DNA of 64,000 bases, from NCBI RefSeq assembly GCF_018734325.1, contig NZ_CP073754.1, positions 3,534,001 through 3,598,000 of the forward strand, written 5' to 3'. Source of the stretch: Methylomonas paludis. Lineage in GTDB: Bacteria > Pseudomonadota > Gammaproteobacteria > Methylococcales > Methylomonadaceae. The notes beneath the pieces are model-generated. The model worked only from the letters and a program-made list of their open reading frames with translations. It was not told the origin of the DNA and made no database searches. Below, in pieces: positions 10,337 through 22,581 of this stretch; positions within the stretch are counted from its first letter, which is position 1; each line of letters opens with the position of its first letter. The translations under genes were made by a program, and so were the position numbers.

Positions 10337-10951
10337 TTAGTTAACTAAATCCTGCAACAAAGCCAATAATTCCTGCTGTTGCCGAGTTTGCAACAAACGA
10401 TTGGCGCTGATAATGCATTTTAATTGCTGAAGTGCTGTGTTGAAATCGTCATTTACCAAAAGATAATCAAACTCCGGGTAATGGCTCATTTCCGCAACCG
10501 CAGCCTGCATCCGCCTGTCGATAATCTCTACATTATCCTGGCCGCGATTTTGCAGACGCTGGCGTAACACGGCGATAGACGGCGGCAGAATAAAAATCGA
10601 TACGCATTCCGGCCACATTTGCCGCACCTGCCGTGCGCCTTGCCAATCAATTTCCAGAATCACATCCAAGCCCTGAACCAGATAATCCTCAACTGTCTGC
10701 CGGGCAGTACCGTAAAAATTATCATACACCTGCGCATGTTCCAGAAACGCCTGATGCGCTATCATGTCCTGAAACACCTCAACTGTTACAAAAAAATAAT
10801 CCACGCCATTCTGTTCGGCATTGCGGCTGGCACGAGTGGTATGTGAAATCGAAACCACCAGTTTATCGGTATCGGCAATCAGCTGTTTCACCAGACTGGT
10901 TTTACCCGCACCGGAAGGTGCAGATATGATGTAAAGTTTACCTGTAGTCAT
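10337..10951 (-). CDS. gmk: guanylate kinase
   Basis: Gmk phosphorylates GMP to GDP. The 204-residue protein carries the P-loop APSGAGKTSLVKQL near residue 11, the GMP-binding segment SHTTRASRNAEQNGVDYFFV near residue 36, and LEIDWQGARQVRQ near residue 97, all characteristic of the family at normal length. It is the first gene of a minus-strand group. A 425-bp gap separates it from the divergent ATP synthase operon. Confidence 0.96.
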   Translation of the reverse strand: MTTGKLYIISAPSGAGKTSLVKQLIADTDKLVVSISHTTRASRNAEQNGVDYFFVTVEVFQDMIAHQAFLEHAQVYDNFYGTARQTVEDYLVQGLDVILEIDWQGARQVRQMWPECVSIFILPPSIAVLRQRLQNRGQDNVEIIDRRMQAAVAEMSHYPEFDYLLVNDDFNTALQQLKCIISANRLLQTRQQQELLALLQDLVN

Positions 10952-11318
10952 TTATTTGCATGAGTTAATCTGTGCGCTGACCATTATTTCCGATAACACT
11001 GAAGAGTCAAGCGGAAATATGCACGGCAAGCATTTGTGGGGGTGTACGCCATGTCGTTCGTCCCCAGCTTTGTCAGCTTTGCGTCCTTGCTTGATTGATG
11101 TTTGTCACTTTTATCACAAACCATAAAATTTGTAGTGAATTAAAAATCAAGACCTTAGCTATTGGCACAATTACTGCTCTATCTGCGAAAAGGTAAAAAA
11201 ATTGTGGTTATTTGTTGGCGACTGCCGGCGCCGGCAGCGGCTATATGCCTTAATTTGGCAAAACTTGTCTGGATTCGGGTTAAAGTCGAAATACCAAGCA
11301 AGATCAAGCCGCTCAGCC
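10952..11318. other. intergenic region between gmk and the atp operon
   Basis: This divergent intergenic region must hold the gmk promoter and any regulatory sites of the ATP synthase operon. I see no credible coding sequence. A GC-rich self-complementary stretch, GCCGGCGCCGGC, lies near 11225. No perfect DnaA box was seen here. Confidence 0.5.
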
Positions 11319-11347
11319 TTGCTTTAACTGGATGGGCTGGATATAAT
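11319..11347 (+). promoter_or_regulatory. sigma-70-type promoter of the ATP synthase operon
   Basis: A -35 element TTGCTT (11319-11324) and a perfect -10 element TATAAT (11342-11347) are separated by 17 bp. Transcription would start near 11354, giving a leader of only about 20 bases before atpI. The position and the match make this the obvious main promoter for atpIBEFHAGDC. Confidence 0.8.
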
Positions 11348-11376
11348 CGCTTGGCTTTACAGCTTAGGGGATGATT

Positions 11377-11748
11377 ATGGCAGTTGAAAATAAGTTTTCT
11401 ACTGTCGGAAAAATCTTGTATGGGCAAATCCTGATGACTCTGGTCATCGCTTTGGGTTTTTTTTGGCTGGGTGGCTGGCAATCGACTATATCGCCATTGC
11501 TGGGCGGCGGCATTGCCCTGCTCCCCAATGTATACTTTGCCTACAAGATTTATCTTGCCAGAGATTTACCTGCACAAGGTATCCTCAATGCATTTTATGC
11601 AGGTGAAACCATCAAATTAGTGCTAACTGCCGCGCTGTTTGCAGTTGTGGTGGTGCGCTTTCCTGCTGTAGATTTTTTAGCTCTGCTGACAGCATATGTC
11701 GCAGTACTTTCGGTTTTTTGGTTCGCGTTATTTTTTTGGCGTGATTAG
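11377..11748 (+). CDS. atpI: ATP synthase subunit I
   Basis: AtpI is a small membrane protein encoded at the head of many atp operons and thought to assist c-ring assembly or Mg2+ handling. Hydrophobic helices fill most of the 123 residues, including FFWLGGWQSTISPLLGGGIA and a final FWFALFFW. AGGGG at 11366-11370 sits six bases before the ATG at 11377 but directly abuts the alternative ATG at 11371, so the later start is preferred. It precedes atpB by 16 bp. Confidence 0.85.
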   Translation: MAVENKFSTVGKILYGQILMTLVIALGFFWLGGWQSTISPLLGGGIALLPNVYFAYKIYLARDLPAQGILNAFYAGETIKLVLTAALFAVVVVRFPAVDFLALLTAYVAVLSVFWFALFFWRD

Positions 11749-11758
11749 TATATTGTGA

Positions 11759-12529
<771 letters not shown>

Positions 12530-12537
12530 AATCTTAG

Positions 12538-12864
<327 letters not shown>

Positions 12865-12903
12865 TTAACTGTAACGATTCGTTCAGGTAATGATCCAAGT
12901 TTA

Positions 12904-12943
12904 TCGCTACCAGACTAAGCCGCGCGGCTTACACTCGTAGCGA
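12904..12943 (+). repeat. two-tier perfect hairpin between atpE and atpF
   Basis: TCGCTAC (12904-12910) pairs perfectly with GTAGCGA (12937-12943). Inside, after symmetric 6-base internal loops, lies the self-complementary AAGCCGCGCGGCTT (12917-12930). There is no T-run, so it is unlikely to be a terminator. It sits in the unusually long 118-bp atpE-atpF gap, where a stable RNA structure could protect the 3' end of an atpE-rich mRNA. Confidence 0.6.
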
Positions 12944-12982
12944 ACAAACAATAATGACAACAGCAAACCGAGGAAAGCATCA

Positions 12983-13456
12983 ATGAGTATCAATATTACT
13001 CTGATCGGGCAGATGATTACCTTCTCGCTTCTGGTCTGGTTGACCATGAAGTATATTTGGCCGCCTATCATCGCCGCTATGGATGAGCGTAAGGCAAAAA
13101 TTGCCGAAGGACTGGCAGCGGCTCAAAAAGGTCAGGAAGAAATCAAACTGGCTGAAAAGAAAGCCACAGGCCTGCTGCGCGAAGCCAAACAGACCTCTGC
13201 CGAAATTATCAGTGCCGCGCAAAAACGCGCCAATGAACTGGTGGAAGAAGCCAAAAACCAGGCCAGACTGGAAGGTGAGCGTCAGTTGGAAGCAGCACAT
13301 GCCCAAATTGCCCAGGAAATCCTGCAAGCCAGAGAAAACCTGCGTAAAGAAGTGTCTTCCTTGGCTCTGCGTGCAGCTGAACAAATTTTGAAAGAAGAAA
13401 TTGATAAAGCCAAGCATCAGAATATTCTGAACAGAGCTGTGGATGAGTTAGGTTAA
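12983..13456 (+). CDS. atpF: F0F1 ATP synthase subunit b
   Basis: Subunit b is the peripheral stalk. The 157-residue protein has one N-terminal membrane helix (ITLIGQMITFSLLVWLTMKY) with the conserved WPPI just after it. A long charged, alanine-rich helix follows (KAKIAEGLAAAQKGQEEIKL and beyond) and ends near LRAAEQILKEEIDKAKH. Length and order are typical. It sits four bases ahead of atpH. Confidence 0.96.
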   Translation: MSINITLIGQMITFSLLVWLTMKYIWPPIIAAMDERKAKIAEGLAAAQKGQEEIKLAEKKATGLLREAKQTSAEIISAAQKRANELVEEAKNQARLEGERQLEAAHAQIAQEILQARENLRKEVSSLALRAAEQILKEEIDKAKHQNILNRAVDELG

Positions 13457-13459
13457 GCT

Positions 13460-13990
13460 ATGGCGGAATTAAGCACATTAGCCAGACCTTACGCAGAAGC
13501 CGCTTTTAAACTGGCCAAACAGACTAATACCACCCAAGCCTGGTCTGAACAATTACAGTTTTTGGCAACCGTGGCGCAAGATGCCGATGTTGCGGCAATC
13601 TTCGGCAATCCCCGGATAGACCGGGCAAAAGTTAGCGAGTTATTGTTAGATATCAGCCAGGATCAAATCCAGGCCGAAGCCGGCAATCTGGTAAAACTAT
13701 TAGTCGAGAATGGCCGTTTGCAACTGCTGCCGACCATTTCGTCCATGTATGCGGACAAATTGGCTGAAGACGAAGGTTATGTCAATGTTGAGCTGTTCAG
13801 CGCTTATGCTTTAACCAAAGCCGAACTGAGTAAATATAGTGCAATGCTGGAAAAGCAATTGCATAAAAAGGTCAATGCGGTGGTGACGGTCGATAAATCG
13901 CTGATTGGCGGTATTTTGGCCAAAGCCGGGGACAAAGTGATAGACGGTTCTATCAAAGGCCAGATTCATCAATTAGCCAAAAGGCTCTAA
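13460..13990 (+). CDS. atpH: F0F1 ATP synthase subunit delta
   Basis: Subunit delta links the peripheral stalk to the top of the F1 head. The 176-residue protein starts with the typical ELSTLARPYAEAAFKLAKQ and ends with the signature DKSLIGGILAKAGDKVIDGS followed by SIKGQIHQLAKRL. It starts three bases after atpF and is followed by atpA. Confidence 0.96.
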   Translation: MAELSTLARPYAEAAFKLAKQTNTTQAWSEQLQFLATVAQDADVAAIFGNPRIDRAKVSELLLDISQDQIQAEAGNLVKLLVENGRLQLLPTISSMYADKLAEDEGYVNVELFSAYALTKAELSKYSAMLEKQLHKKVNAVVTVDKSLIGGILAKAGDKVIDGSIKGQIHQLAKRL

Positions 13991-14012
13991 GAGCTAGATC
14001 GGGAAATATACA

Positions 14013-15554
14013 ATGCAATTAAATCCATCAGAAATAAGTGATCTAATCAAAAAGAAGATCGAGAATTTCGACGTCAATCTTGAGTCGCACACCGAAGGTA
14101 CTGTGGTCAGCGTTACCGACGGTATTGTTCGGGTTCACGGTCTGTCGGAAGCAATGCAGGGCGAAATGCTGGAATTTCCCGGCGGCTCTTACGGGATTGC
14201 CTTGAACCTGGAAAGAGACTCTGTCGGTGTGGTCATGCTGGGTGCTTATCAGCACATCACTGAAGGCGACACTGTCAAATGTACCGGCAGAATTTTGGAA
14301 GTTCCGGTCGGCCCGTCCTTATTGGGCAGGGTAGTCGATGCTCTGGGTAACCCTATTGACGGTAAAGGCGCGATAGACAGCAATCTGAAATCTCCAATCG
14401 AAAAAATTGCTCCCGGCGTTATCGCCAGACAATCGGTAGATCAACCGGTACAAATCGGTTTGAAAGCCATAGATTCGATGATTCCAGTAGGTCGCGGTCA
14501 ACGCGAGTTGATTATCGGCGACAGACAGACCGGTAAAACCGCTATTGCCGTTGATGCCATCATCAATCAAAAAGGCACCGGCATTAAATGTATTTATGTC
14601 GCTATCGGTCAAAAAAGATCCTCCATCGCCAACGTGGTGCGCAAGCTTGAAGAGCATGGCGCACTGGAACACACCATCGTGGTGGTTGCTTCCGCTTCGG
14701 AATCAGCTGCGCTGCAATTTATTGCGCCTTATACCGGTTGTTCTATGGGTGAATACTTTCGCGACATCGGCGAAGATGCCTTAATCATTTATGACGATTT
14801 GACCAAACAGGCTTGGGCCTATCGGCAAATTTCGCTGTTATTGCGCCGTCCGCCAGGTCGTGAAGCTTATCCTGGGGATGTGTTTTACATCCACTCGCGT
14901 CTGCTGGAACGTGCCGCTCGTATCAATGCCGAAGAAGTTGAAAAACTGACTAACGGTGCGGTTAAAGGCAAAACCGGTTCATTGACCGCTCTGCCTATTA
15001 TCGAAACCCAAGGCGGCGACGTATCGGCTTTCGTACCAACCAACGTTATTTCGATCACTGACGGCCAGATCTTTCTGGAAACCGGTCTGTTCAACTCCGG
15101 TATCCGTCCTGCGGTAAACGCCGGTCTGTCGGTATCGCGGGTAGGTGGTGCAGCGCAAACCAAAATCATTAAAAAACTCGGCGGCGGCGTGCGTCTGGAC
15201 TTGGCTCAGTACCGCGAATTGGCGGCATTTGCCCAGTTTGCTTCCGATTTGGATGAAAGCACTCGTAAACAGATCGAAAGAGGTCAACGCGTTACTGAAC
15301 TGATGAAACAAAACCAGTACGCGCCATTATCGGTCGCGGAAATGGCTGTTTCCTTGTATGCCGCCAATACCGGCTTCCTGGATAACCTGGAAGTCAACAA
15401 AGTCCGTGATTTTGAAGCGGCGTTGCTGGCGTTTTTTAAAGCCGAAGAATCCGCTTTGTTGGCTAAAATCAACGCAACCGGTGACTTCAGCGATGAAATT
15501 AAAAATGGCATTCATAATGCCATAGAACGTTTCATTAAAACCAGTACCTGGTAA
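14013..15554 (+). CDS. atpA: F0F1 ATP synthase subunit alpha
   Basis: This is the non-catalytic nucleotide-binding subunit of F1. The 513 residues match the E. coli length. Visible are the Walker A motif [11 protein letters not shown] near residue 169, [20 protein letters not shown] (Walker B region), and the alpha/beta signature region around [17 protein letters not shown] near residue 367. It lies in the standard position between atpH and atpG. Confidence 0.98.
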   Translation: MQLNPSEISDLIKKKIENFDVNLESHTEGTVVSVTDGIVRVHGLSEAMQGEMLEFPGGSYGIALNLERDSVGVVMLGAYQHITEGDTVKCTGRILEVPVGPSLLGRVVDALGNPIDGKGAIDSNLKSPIEKIAPGVIARQSVDQPVQIGLKAIDSMIPVGRGQRELIIGDRQTGKTAIAVDAIINQKGTGIKCIYVAIGQKRSSIANVVRKLEEHGALEHTIVVVASASESAALQFIAPYTGCSMGEYFRDIGEDALIIYDDLTKQAWAYRQISLLLRRPPGREAYPGDVFYIHSRLLERAARINAEEVEKLTNGAVKGKTGSLTALPIIETQGGDVSAFVPTNVISITDGQIFLETGLFNSGIRPAVNAGLSVSRVGGAAQTKIIKKLGGGVRLDLAQYRELAAFAQFASDLDESTRKQIERGQRVTELMKQNQYAPLSVAEMAVSLYAANTGFLDNLEVNKVRDFEAALLAFFKAEESALLAKINATGDFSDEIKNGIHNAIERFIKTSTW

Positions 15555-15564
15555 GGAACGGCAG

Positions 15565-16428
15565 ATGGCTGTTGGCAAAGAGATACGTACCAAGATAGCG
15601 AGTATTAAAAATACTCAGAAAATCACGCGGGCCATGGAAATGGTTGCCGCCAGCAAGATGCGTAAAACCAAAGACCGTATGCAGGCTTCCCGGCCTTACT
15701 CAAAACGGATTTGCCAGATTATTAATCATCTGGCTCATGCCAACCCTGAGTATAAACATCCGCTGATGATAGAACGCGAAACCAAACGGATAGGCATTAT
15801 AGTCATCAGCTCCGACCGGGGTTTGTGTGGCGGCTTGAATGCCAATTTGTTCAGAAAGGTTTTGATTGAAATTCAGCAATGGAAAAACAGCGGCATTGAA
15901 GTTGATGTCTGTACCATAGGTAGCAAGGCCGCGGTTTTTTTCAGCATGATCCGGGCAAATTTGCTGGGGCAAGTCTCTAAATTGGGCGACACTCCACATC
16001 AGCAGGACATCCTGGGTGTTATCAAAATCATGCTGGATGCTTTCAGCAACGGCGAAATTGATCGTTTGTATGTGATCAACAATGAGTTTGTTAATACCAT
16101 GACTCAAAAGCCGCTGATTCAGCAGCTGCTGCCGGTTGTTGCCGAAAATGATCCGACTGCCCGTAACGGTCAATGGGATTATCTGTACGAGCCGGGGGCA
16201 AAAGAGGTATTGGATCAATTGCTGAAACGCTATATAGAGTCTATGGTTTATCAGGGTCTGGTTGAAAACAACGCCTGTGAACAGGCTGCGCGCATGGTTG
16301 CCATGAAAAGCGCCTCCGATAACGCCGGTAATATTATTAAAGAATTGCAACTGATATACAACAAAGCCAGACAGGCAGCTATCACCCAGGAAATCTCGGA
16401 GATTGTTGCCGGTGCAGCTGCTGTATAA
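15565..16428 (+). CDS. atpG: F0F1 ATP synthase subunit gamma
   Basis: Subunit gamma is the central rotor shaft. The 287-residue protein has the conserved N-terminal helix ([20 protein letters not shown] then [11 protein letters not shown]), the segment [17 protein letters not shown] near residue 76, and the C-terminal helix containing [20 protein letters not shown]. It has normal length, lies ten bases after atpA and has a clear AAGGA ribosome-binding site. Confidence 0.97.
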   Translation: MAVGKEIRTKIASIKNTQKITRAMEMVAASKMRKTKDRMQASRPYSKRICQIINHLAHANPEYKHPLMIERETKRIGIIVISSDRGLCGGLNANLFRKVLIEIQQWKNSGIEVDVCTIGSKAAVFFSMIRANLLGQVSKLGDTPHQQDILGVIKIMLDAFSNGEIDRLYVINNEFVNTMTQKPLIQQLLPVVAENDPTARNGQWDYLYEPGAKEVLDQLLKRYIESMVYQGLVENNACEQAARMVAMKSASDNAGNIIKELQLIYNKARQAAITQEISEIVAGAAAV

Positions 16429-16449
16429 CAATTTCACAGGCTTAGCTAG

Positions 16450-17844
<1,395 letters not shown>

Positions 17845-17871
17845 GCCTACTTTATTACGGAGAGTTTTAAT

Positions 17872-18294
17872 ATGGCTATGACTATCCATGTAGACATCGT
17901 CAGCGCTGAAGCAGAAGTGTTTTCTGGTTTAGTGGAAATGGTATTTGCCCCCGCCGAACTCGGCGAAGTTGGTATTGCGCCACGCCACGCCCCATTGATT
18001 ACCACTTTGAAGCCAGGTGAAGTCAGAGTCAAAATCAGCGGTAAGGAAAGTCAGGAATTTTATGTCTCTGGCGGTTTACTGGAAGTACAGCCTCATCTGG
18101 TCACTGTACTGGCCGACACGGCCATTCGTGCTCATGACCTTGATGAAGCTGCCGCTCTGGAGGCTAAAGCGCGCGCTGAAGAAATGCTGAATGACAAATC
18201 CGGTAAATATGACTACGCTGTAGCCAAATCCGAATTGGCCAAGGCATTGATCCAACTTAAGACACTGGATAGATTAAGAAAACGCGGCTCGTGA
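17872..18294 (+). CDS. atpC: F0F1 ATP synthase subunit epsilon
   Basis: Epsilon is the regulatory rotor subunit. The 140-residue protein has the beta-sandwich N-terminal domain ([34 protein letters not shown]) and a C-terminal helical hairpin ending RLRKRGS. GGAGAG seven bases before the ATG at 17872 favours that start over a second ATG at 17878. It is the last atp gene and a strong terminator follows at once. Confidence 0.96.
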   Translation: MAMTIHVDIVSAEAEVFSGLVEMVFAPAELGEVGIAPRHAPLITTLKPGEVRVKISGKESQEFYVSGGLLEVQPHLVTVLADTAIRAHDLDEAAALEAKARAEEMLNDKSGKYDYAVAKSELAKALIQLKTLDRLRKRGS

Positions 18295-18315
18295 AGCTTT
18301 TCTGAATATGCCCAT

Positions 18316-18350
18316 AAGCCCGATCACGTACGCGTGCTCGGGCTTTTTTG
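18316..18350 (+). terminator. intrinsic terminator of the ATP synthase operon
   Basis: AAGCCCGA (18316-18323) pairs with TCGGGCTT (18338-18345). The hairpin is extended by CACG/CGTG around a TACG loop and runs into a T-rich tract. It lies 22 bp after atpC and before glmU, so glmU either reads through it or has its own promoter. Confidence 0.88.
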
Positions 18351-18374
18351 TTTTGGAACAGTCTAATTTAATTT

Positions 18375-19739
18375 ATGTCTATAAAAACCATTATTCTCGC
18401 AGCTGGTCAAGGCACTAGAATGCGTTCCTGTCAAGCTAAAGTTTTACATGAAATTGCCGATAAGGCCTTATTGCGGCATGTCTATGACACCGCAGCCGGC
18501 TTTGCCGACAACAAGATTTTCGTAATCTACGGCCATGGCGGGGAACAGGTTAAACAAGTGTTGGCCGATATTGATGTGCAATGGGTGGAGCAGCGCCAGC
18601 AATTGGGTACTGGCCACGCTGTCCAGCAGGCCATAGAATATATTGCTGATGCTGATAAGGTATTGATATTGTATGGCGATGTACCCTTGCTGAAACACAG
18701 TACCCTGGCCGCGCTTTTAGAGCAGGTTAATGAACGTAGTCTGGCACTGCTGACAGTTGAGCTGGACGACCCTACCGGTTATGGCCGCATCATCCGTGAT
18801 GAACGAGGTGCTGTACAAAAGATTGTCGAGCAAAAAGATGCCAATGCCGCCGAACTGACTATTAGGGAAGGCAATACCGGGATTCTGGCTTGCTATGGTT
18901 TGGCCTTAAAACAATGGTTGGCTCGCTTGAGCAATGATAATCAACAGCAGGAGTATTATCTGACTGATATTATTGAAATGGCGGTTGCTGATGGCATTCA
19001 GGTAAAAACTAGCCGCGCAGCCGATCAGGATGAAGTGCTAGGCGTAAACAACCGCAGTCAGCTGGCTCATCTGGAACGGGTTTATCAAACAGCACAGGCC
19101 GAACGTCTGATGCTGGCCGGGGTTAGTTTACGTGACCCACAACGCATTGATGTCAGAGGTGAATTTGCCGAACTTGGTCAGGATATCAGCGTAGACGTGA
19201 ATGTCATTTTTAGCGGTGTCAATCGGATCGGATCGGGAGTCAAAATAGGCGCAAACTGCATCATTCATAATGCCACGCTGGCCGATCATGTTGAAGTGTT
19301 GGCTTTTAGCAGCATAGACGGCGCCAGCGTCGGCAGCCATAGCCGGATAGGCCCCTACGCCCGGCTGCGTCCGGAATCTGAATTGGCCGAGCATGTACAT
19401 ATCGGTAATTTTGTCGAAATCAAAAAATCCAGTATTGCTACCGGCAGTAAAGTTAATCATTTAAGCTATATCGGCGACAGTGAAGTTGGTAGCCAGGTCA
19501 ATATAGGTGCAGGTACTATTACCTGCAATTACGATGGTGTGAATAAATTCAAAACCGTGATAGGCGACGGTGCTTTTATCGGTTCTGACAGTCAACTGGT
19601 GGCACCGGTCACCATAGGCAAAAACGCGACTATCGGTGCCGGATCGACCATCACCAAAGATACGCCGGATGATCAGCTGACTTTAAGCCGGGCTCAACAG
19701 CTGAGTATCAGTACCTGGCAACGTCCGAAAAAGGGGTAA
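18375..19739 (+). CDS. glmU: bifunctional GlcNAc-1-P uridylyltransferase / GlcN-1-P acetyltransferase
   Basis: GlmU acetylates glucosamine-1-phosphate and then makes UDP-GlcNAc, the precursor for peptidoglycan and LPS. The 454-residue protein has the N-terminal nucleotidyltransferase signature [19 protein letters not shown] and a C-terminal left-handed beta-helix of hexapeptide repeats, including [14 protein letters not shown] and [20 protein letters not shown] near residue 375. Length matches E. coli GlmU. It lies 80 bp after the atp terminator and five bases before glmS, a common gammaproteobacterial neighbourhood. Confidence 0.97.
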   Translation: MSIKTIILAAGQGTRMRSCQAKVLHEIADKALLRHVYDTAAGFADNKIFVIYGHGGEQVKQVLADIDVQWVEQRQQLGTGHAVQQAIEYIADADKVLILYGDVPLLKHSTLAALLEQVNERSLALLTVELDDPTGYGRIIRDERGAVQKIVEQKDANAAELTIREGNTGILACYGLALKQWLARLSNDNQQQEYYLTDIIEMAVADGIQVKTSRAADQDEVLGVNNRSQLAHLERVYQTAQAERLMLAGVSLRDPQRIDVRGEFAELGQDISVDVNVIFSGVNRIGSGVKIGANCIIHNATLADHVEVLAFSSIDGASVGSHSRIGPYARLRPESELAEHVHIGNFVEIKKSSIATGSKVNHLSYIGDSEVGSQVNIGAGTITCNYDGVNKFKTVIGDGAFIGSDSQLVAPVTIGKNATIGAGSTITKDTPDDQLTLSRAQQLSISTWQRPKKG

Positions 19740-19744
19740 ACACC

Positions 19745-21574
19745 ATGTGTGGCATAGTAGCGGGAATTGCACAGCGCAATGTAGTACCGATTTTACTGGA
19801 AGGCTTAAAACGCTTGGAATACCGGGGCTATGATTCCGCCGGTTTGGCGGTGGTAAACGACAAGCAGATTTTTCGTAAACGCGAACTTGGTAAAGTAAAA
19901 GGTCTGGAAACTCTGCTTAGCCAGGATCCAATCAAAGGTCACCTGGGTATTGCCCATACCCGTTGGGCTACTCACGGCAAGCCCAGCACTGAAAACGCCC
20001 ATCCGCACATCAGTCAGGACAATGTCGCGGTCGTGCATAACGGTATCATTGAGAATCACGAACAATTGCGCACCGAACTGAAGCAGTACGGCTTTCGATT
20101 TACCTCGGAAACCGATACCGAAGTCATCGTGCATAAAATTGCCGAATTTCTGCAAAACGGCCTGAGTTTTGTACAAGCCGTTAAAAATACCGTCGCCATA
20201 CTTAACGGCGCTTATGCGCTGGGCGTTATTTATAGCTTGGACCCTGATAGCCTGATAGCCTGTCGGCGCGGTAGCCCACTGGTGATTGGCGTTGGTATCG
20301 GCGAGTTTTTCATTGCTTCCGATATTGCCGCGCTATTACCGGTTACTCGGCGGTTTATCTTTCTGGAAGAAGGTGATCTGGCGGTATTAAAGATCGACGC
20401 AGTGGTGATTTATGATAAAAACGATGCCATTGTCAGCCGCCCTATCGTCGAGAGCCAATTAAAAGCCGATGCCGTGGAAAAGGGCCAATACCGCCACTAT
20501 ATGCTCAAGGAAATATATGAACAGTCCTGGGCTATTTCCGAAACGCTGGAAGGCCGGTTTCTTGATAAGCAATTGCTGGACAGCGCATTCGGACACAATG
20601 CCGGTTTGGTATTCGATCAGATAAAATCAGTACAAATCCTGGCCTGCGGCACCAGTTATCATGCGGGTCTGGTGGCTCGTTACTGGTTTGAAACCCTGGG
20701 CAGAGTGCCTTGCAATATTGAGGTTGCCAGTGAATTCCGTTATCGGAATCCGGTGATTACTCCGGACACTCTGGTGGTAACTATCTCCCAATCCGGCGAA
20801 ACTGCAGATACCCTGGCCGCTCTGCTGGAAGCCAAACGCCTGGGTGTCAAGCACGCGCTGGCAATTTGTAATGTCCCGGAAAGCTCTTTGGTCAGAGCTT
20901 CCGATCTGGTACTGCTGACCCGGGCCGGGCCGGAAATAGGTGTGGCATCCACCAAAGCATTTACTTCACAACTGGTGGCGCTATTAATGCTGGTGGTGGC
21001 GGTAGGCAGACGCTTCGGCATGAGCCCGGCCCTGGAGCAGGAGGTGGTAAGCGAATTGTTTACCGTACCCGGCAATATTGAAAAAGTCTTAAAACTGGAT
21101 GCCAGTATTGAATTATTGTCACAACGTTTTGCCGATAAACACAATGCGCTGTTTTTAGGCCGTGGTACCCATTACCCCATTGCCCTGGAAGGTGCATTAA
21201 AGCTGAAAGAAATTTCTTATATTCACGCCGAAGCCTATCCGGCCGGTGAACTAAAACATGGGCCCTTGGCATTAATTGATGCGGAAATGCCGGTGGTGAC
21301 AGTAGCACCCAATGATTACCTGCTGGAAAAGCTTAAATCCAATATTCAGGAAGTCAGCGCCCGCGGTGGTCAATTAATCGTATTTATGGACGAGGCCCTG
21401 GGCGAAAGTGATGAAGAAAATATTCAAATCATCAAGATGCCCAGTGTCAGCCATATCATTTCTCCGATTATATACACCATACCGCTGCAATTACTGGCCT
21501 ATCATGTGGCGGTGCTGAAAGGCACTGACGTGGATCAGCCGCGCAATCTGGCTAAATCGGTAACAGTGGAATAA
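19745..21574 (+). CDS. glmS: glutamine--fructose-6-phosphate aminotransferase (isomerizing)
   Basis: GlmS makes glucosamine-6-phosphate from fructose-6-phosphate and glutamine, the first hexosamine step. The 609-residue product starts [13 protein letters not shown], so Cys2 is the N-terminal nucleophile after Met removal. It has a glutamine amidotransferase domain (to about residue 220, with [18 protein letters not shown]) and two SIS domains with CGTSYHAG near residue 300 and the C-terminal LAKSVTVE. No glmS ribozyme is seen upstream, as expected in a gammaproteobacterium. It is tightly linked to glmU. Confidence 0.97.
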   Translation: MCGIVAGIAQRNVVPILLEGLKRLEYRGYDSAGLAVVNDKQIFRKRELGKVKGLETLLSQDPIKGHLGIAHTRWATHGKPSTENAHPHISQDNVAVVHNGIIENHEQLRTELKQYGFRFTSETDTEVIVHKIAEFLQNGLSFVQAVKNTVAILNGAYALGVIYSLDPDSLIACRRGSPLVIGVGIGEFFIASDIAALLPVTRRFIFLEEGDLAVLKIDAVVIYDKNDAIVSRPIVESQLKADAVEKGQYRHYMLKEIYEQSWAISETLEGRFLDKQLLDSAFGHNAGLVFDQIKSVQILACGTSYHAGLVARYWFETLGRVPCNIEVASEFRYRNPVITPDTLVVTISQSGETADTLAALLEAKRLGVKHALAICNVPESSLVRASDLVLLTRAGPEIGVASTKAFTSQLVALLMLVVAVGRRFGMSPALEQEVVSELFTVPGNIEKVLKLDASIELLSQRFADKHNALFLGRGTHYPIALEGALKLKEISYIHAEAYPAGELKHGPLALIDAEMPVVTVAPNDYLLEKLKSNIQEVSARGGQLIVFMDEALGESDEENIQIIKMPSVSHIISPIIYTIPLQLLAYHVAVLKGTDVDQPRNLAKSVTVE

Positions 21575-21585
21575 GCTGGCTGCAT

Positions 21586-22329
21586 ATGAAAGTTTCTTTT
21601 GAAATTGTCCCGAGAAGCTGGTCGGCATTTAGCGAACAGTACCGCTTTGTAGAGTCGCTGGGCTCCGCTATTAATATTATTAATGTTCCGGATATTCAAC
21701 GTTTTTCGATTCGTAGCTGGGAAGTGGGCAGCCAGATCAATACCCGGCAATATCAATATATTCCGCATCTGCGCGCCATTGATTTCAAGCTGGAAGGCAG
21801 CGCTTTATTCCGAATTGTTGAAGAACACCAGCTTAGTGAATTATTGCTGGTGTCCGGTGATCCGCCGGAGGGTCTGAAACGCGAATTTTATAATACCAAT
21901 GTGGTGGATTTGATTCGGGTGCTGAAGCGGCGTTTTCCTGAGCTGAAGATTTACGCCGGTTTTGATCCGCATCGCCAGGGTTTACAGGACGAATGCCAAT
22001 ATATTCAGCGTAAAATAGATGTCGGCGCCGGTGGTTTTTTCTCGCAGCCATTTTATGACCCGCGTCTGATTGAAATTTATGCCGATTATCTGCAAGGTCA
22101 GGATGTCTATATTGGTATCAGTCCCATCACCAGTCCGGCATCAATGAATTACTGGGAAGTCAAAAACAAAGTCCTGTTTCCGCGCAGCTTTCGACCTGAT
22201 TATGCCTGGAATATCGATTTTGCCAACCAGGTGCTTCAGACTGCGGCGACGGCTGGTTTAAATATTTATTTCATGCCGATCAGAATCGATCTGCAAAAGT
22301 ACTTCAGTCAAATCAAATTTCCCGGCTAA
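21586..22329 (+). CDS. methylenetetrahydrofolate reductase-like protein
   Basis: This 247-residue protein resembles the MetF/MTHFR TIM-barrel family: LLLVSGDPPEG near residue 86 recalls the LRGD-P loop, IYAGFDPHRQ sits where a substrate loop is expected, and DVGAGGFFSQPFYDP near residue 146 recalls the GAD-ITQ-F motif. It is shorter than canonical MetF (about 290) and diverged at the N-terminus, so the substrate could be another C1-folate or corrinoid-type compound. It starts 11 bp after glmS, so cotranscription is likely although the functions look unrelated. Family membership is an inference from motifs. Confidence 0.65.
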   Translation: MKVSFEIVPRSWSAFSEQYRFVESLGSAINIINVPDIQRFSIRSWEVGSQINTRQYQYIPHLRAIDFKLEGSALFRIVEEHQLSELLLVSGDPPEGLKREFYNTNVVDLIRVLKRRFPELKIYAGFDPHRQGLQDECQYIQRKIDVGAGGFFSQPFYDPRLIEIYADYLQGQDVYIGISPITSPASMNYWEVKNKVLFPRSFRPDYAWNIDFANQVLQTAATAGLNIYFMPIRIDLQKYFSQIKFPG

Positions 22330-22581
22330 GCAGCTTAAATGCTGCTGATACCAAGGGCGCATCTCCGCGTTTTGCGCCTGACATCGCCATTGCTGTAGAA
22401 AATGCACTAATAGTGTCTAAACAAGACGACTCAGACAAAAAATGCCAAGTCCGGCAGATAATGTTTAGCAAAAATAGTGTAGAGTGGTTACTATAAGCTG
22501 ACTGGCCAAAGTTTCAGGCATCATGAACCCAGTCCTTACGCTCATGACCAAAAATAAATCTATCCCTAAGTGTTATCTGTC

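Noticed and set aside
11179-11481. 100-codon minus-strand ORF upstream of and overlapping atpI
   Set aside because: It covers the atp promoter and atpI start and has no protein features.
19740-19744. glmS ribozyme
   Set aside because: Only five bases separate glmU and glmS, so there is no room for the ribozyme, which is typical of Gram-positives.
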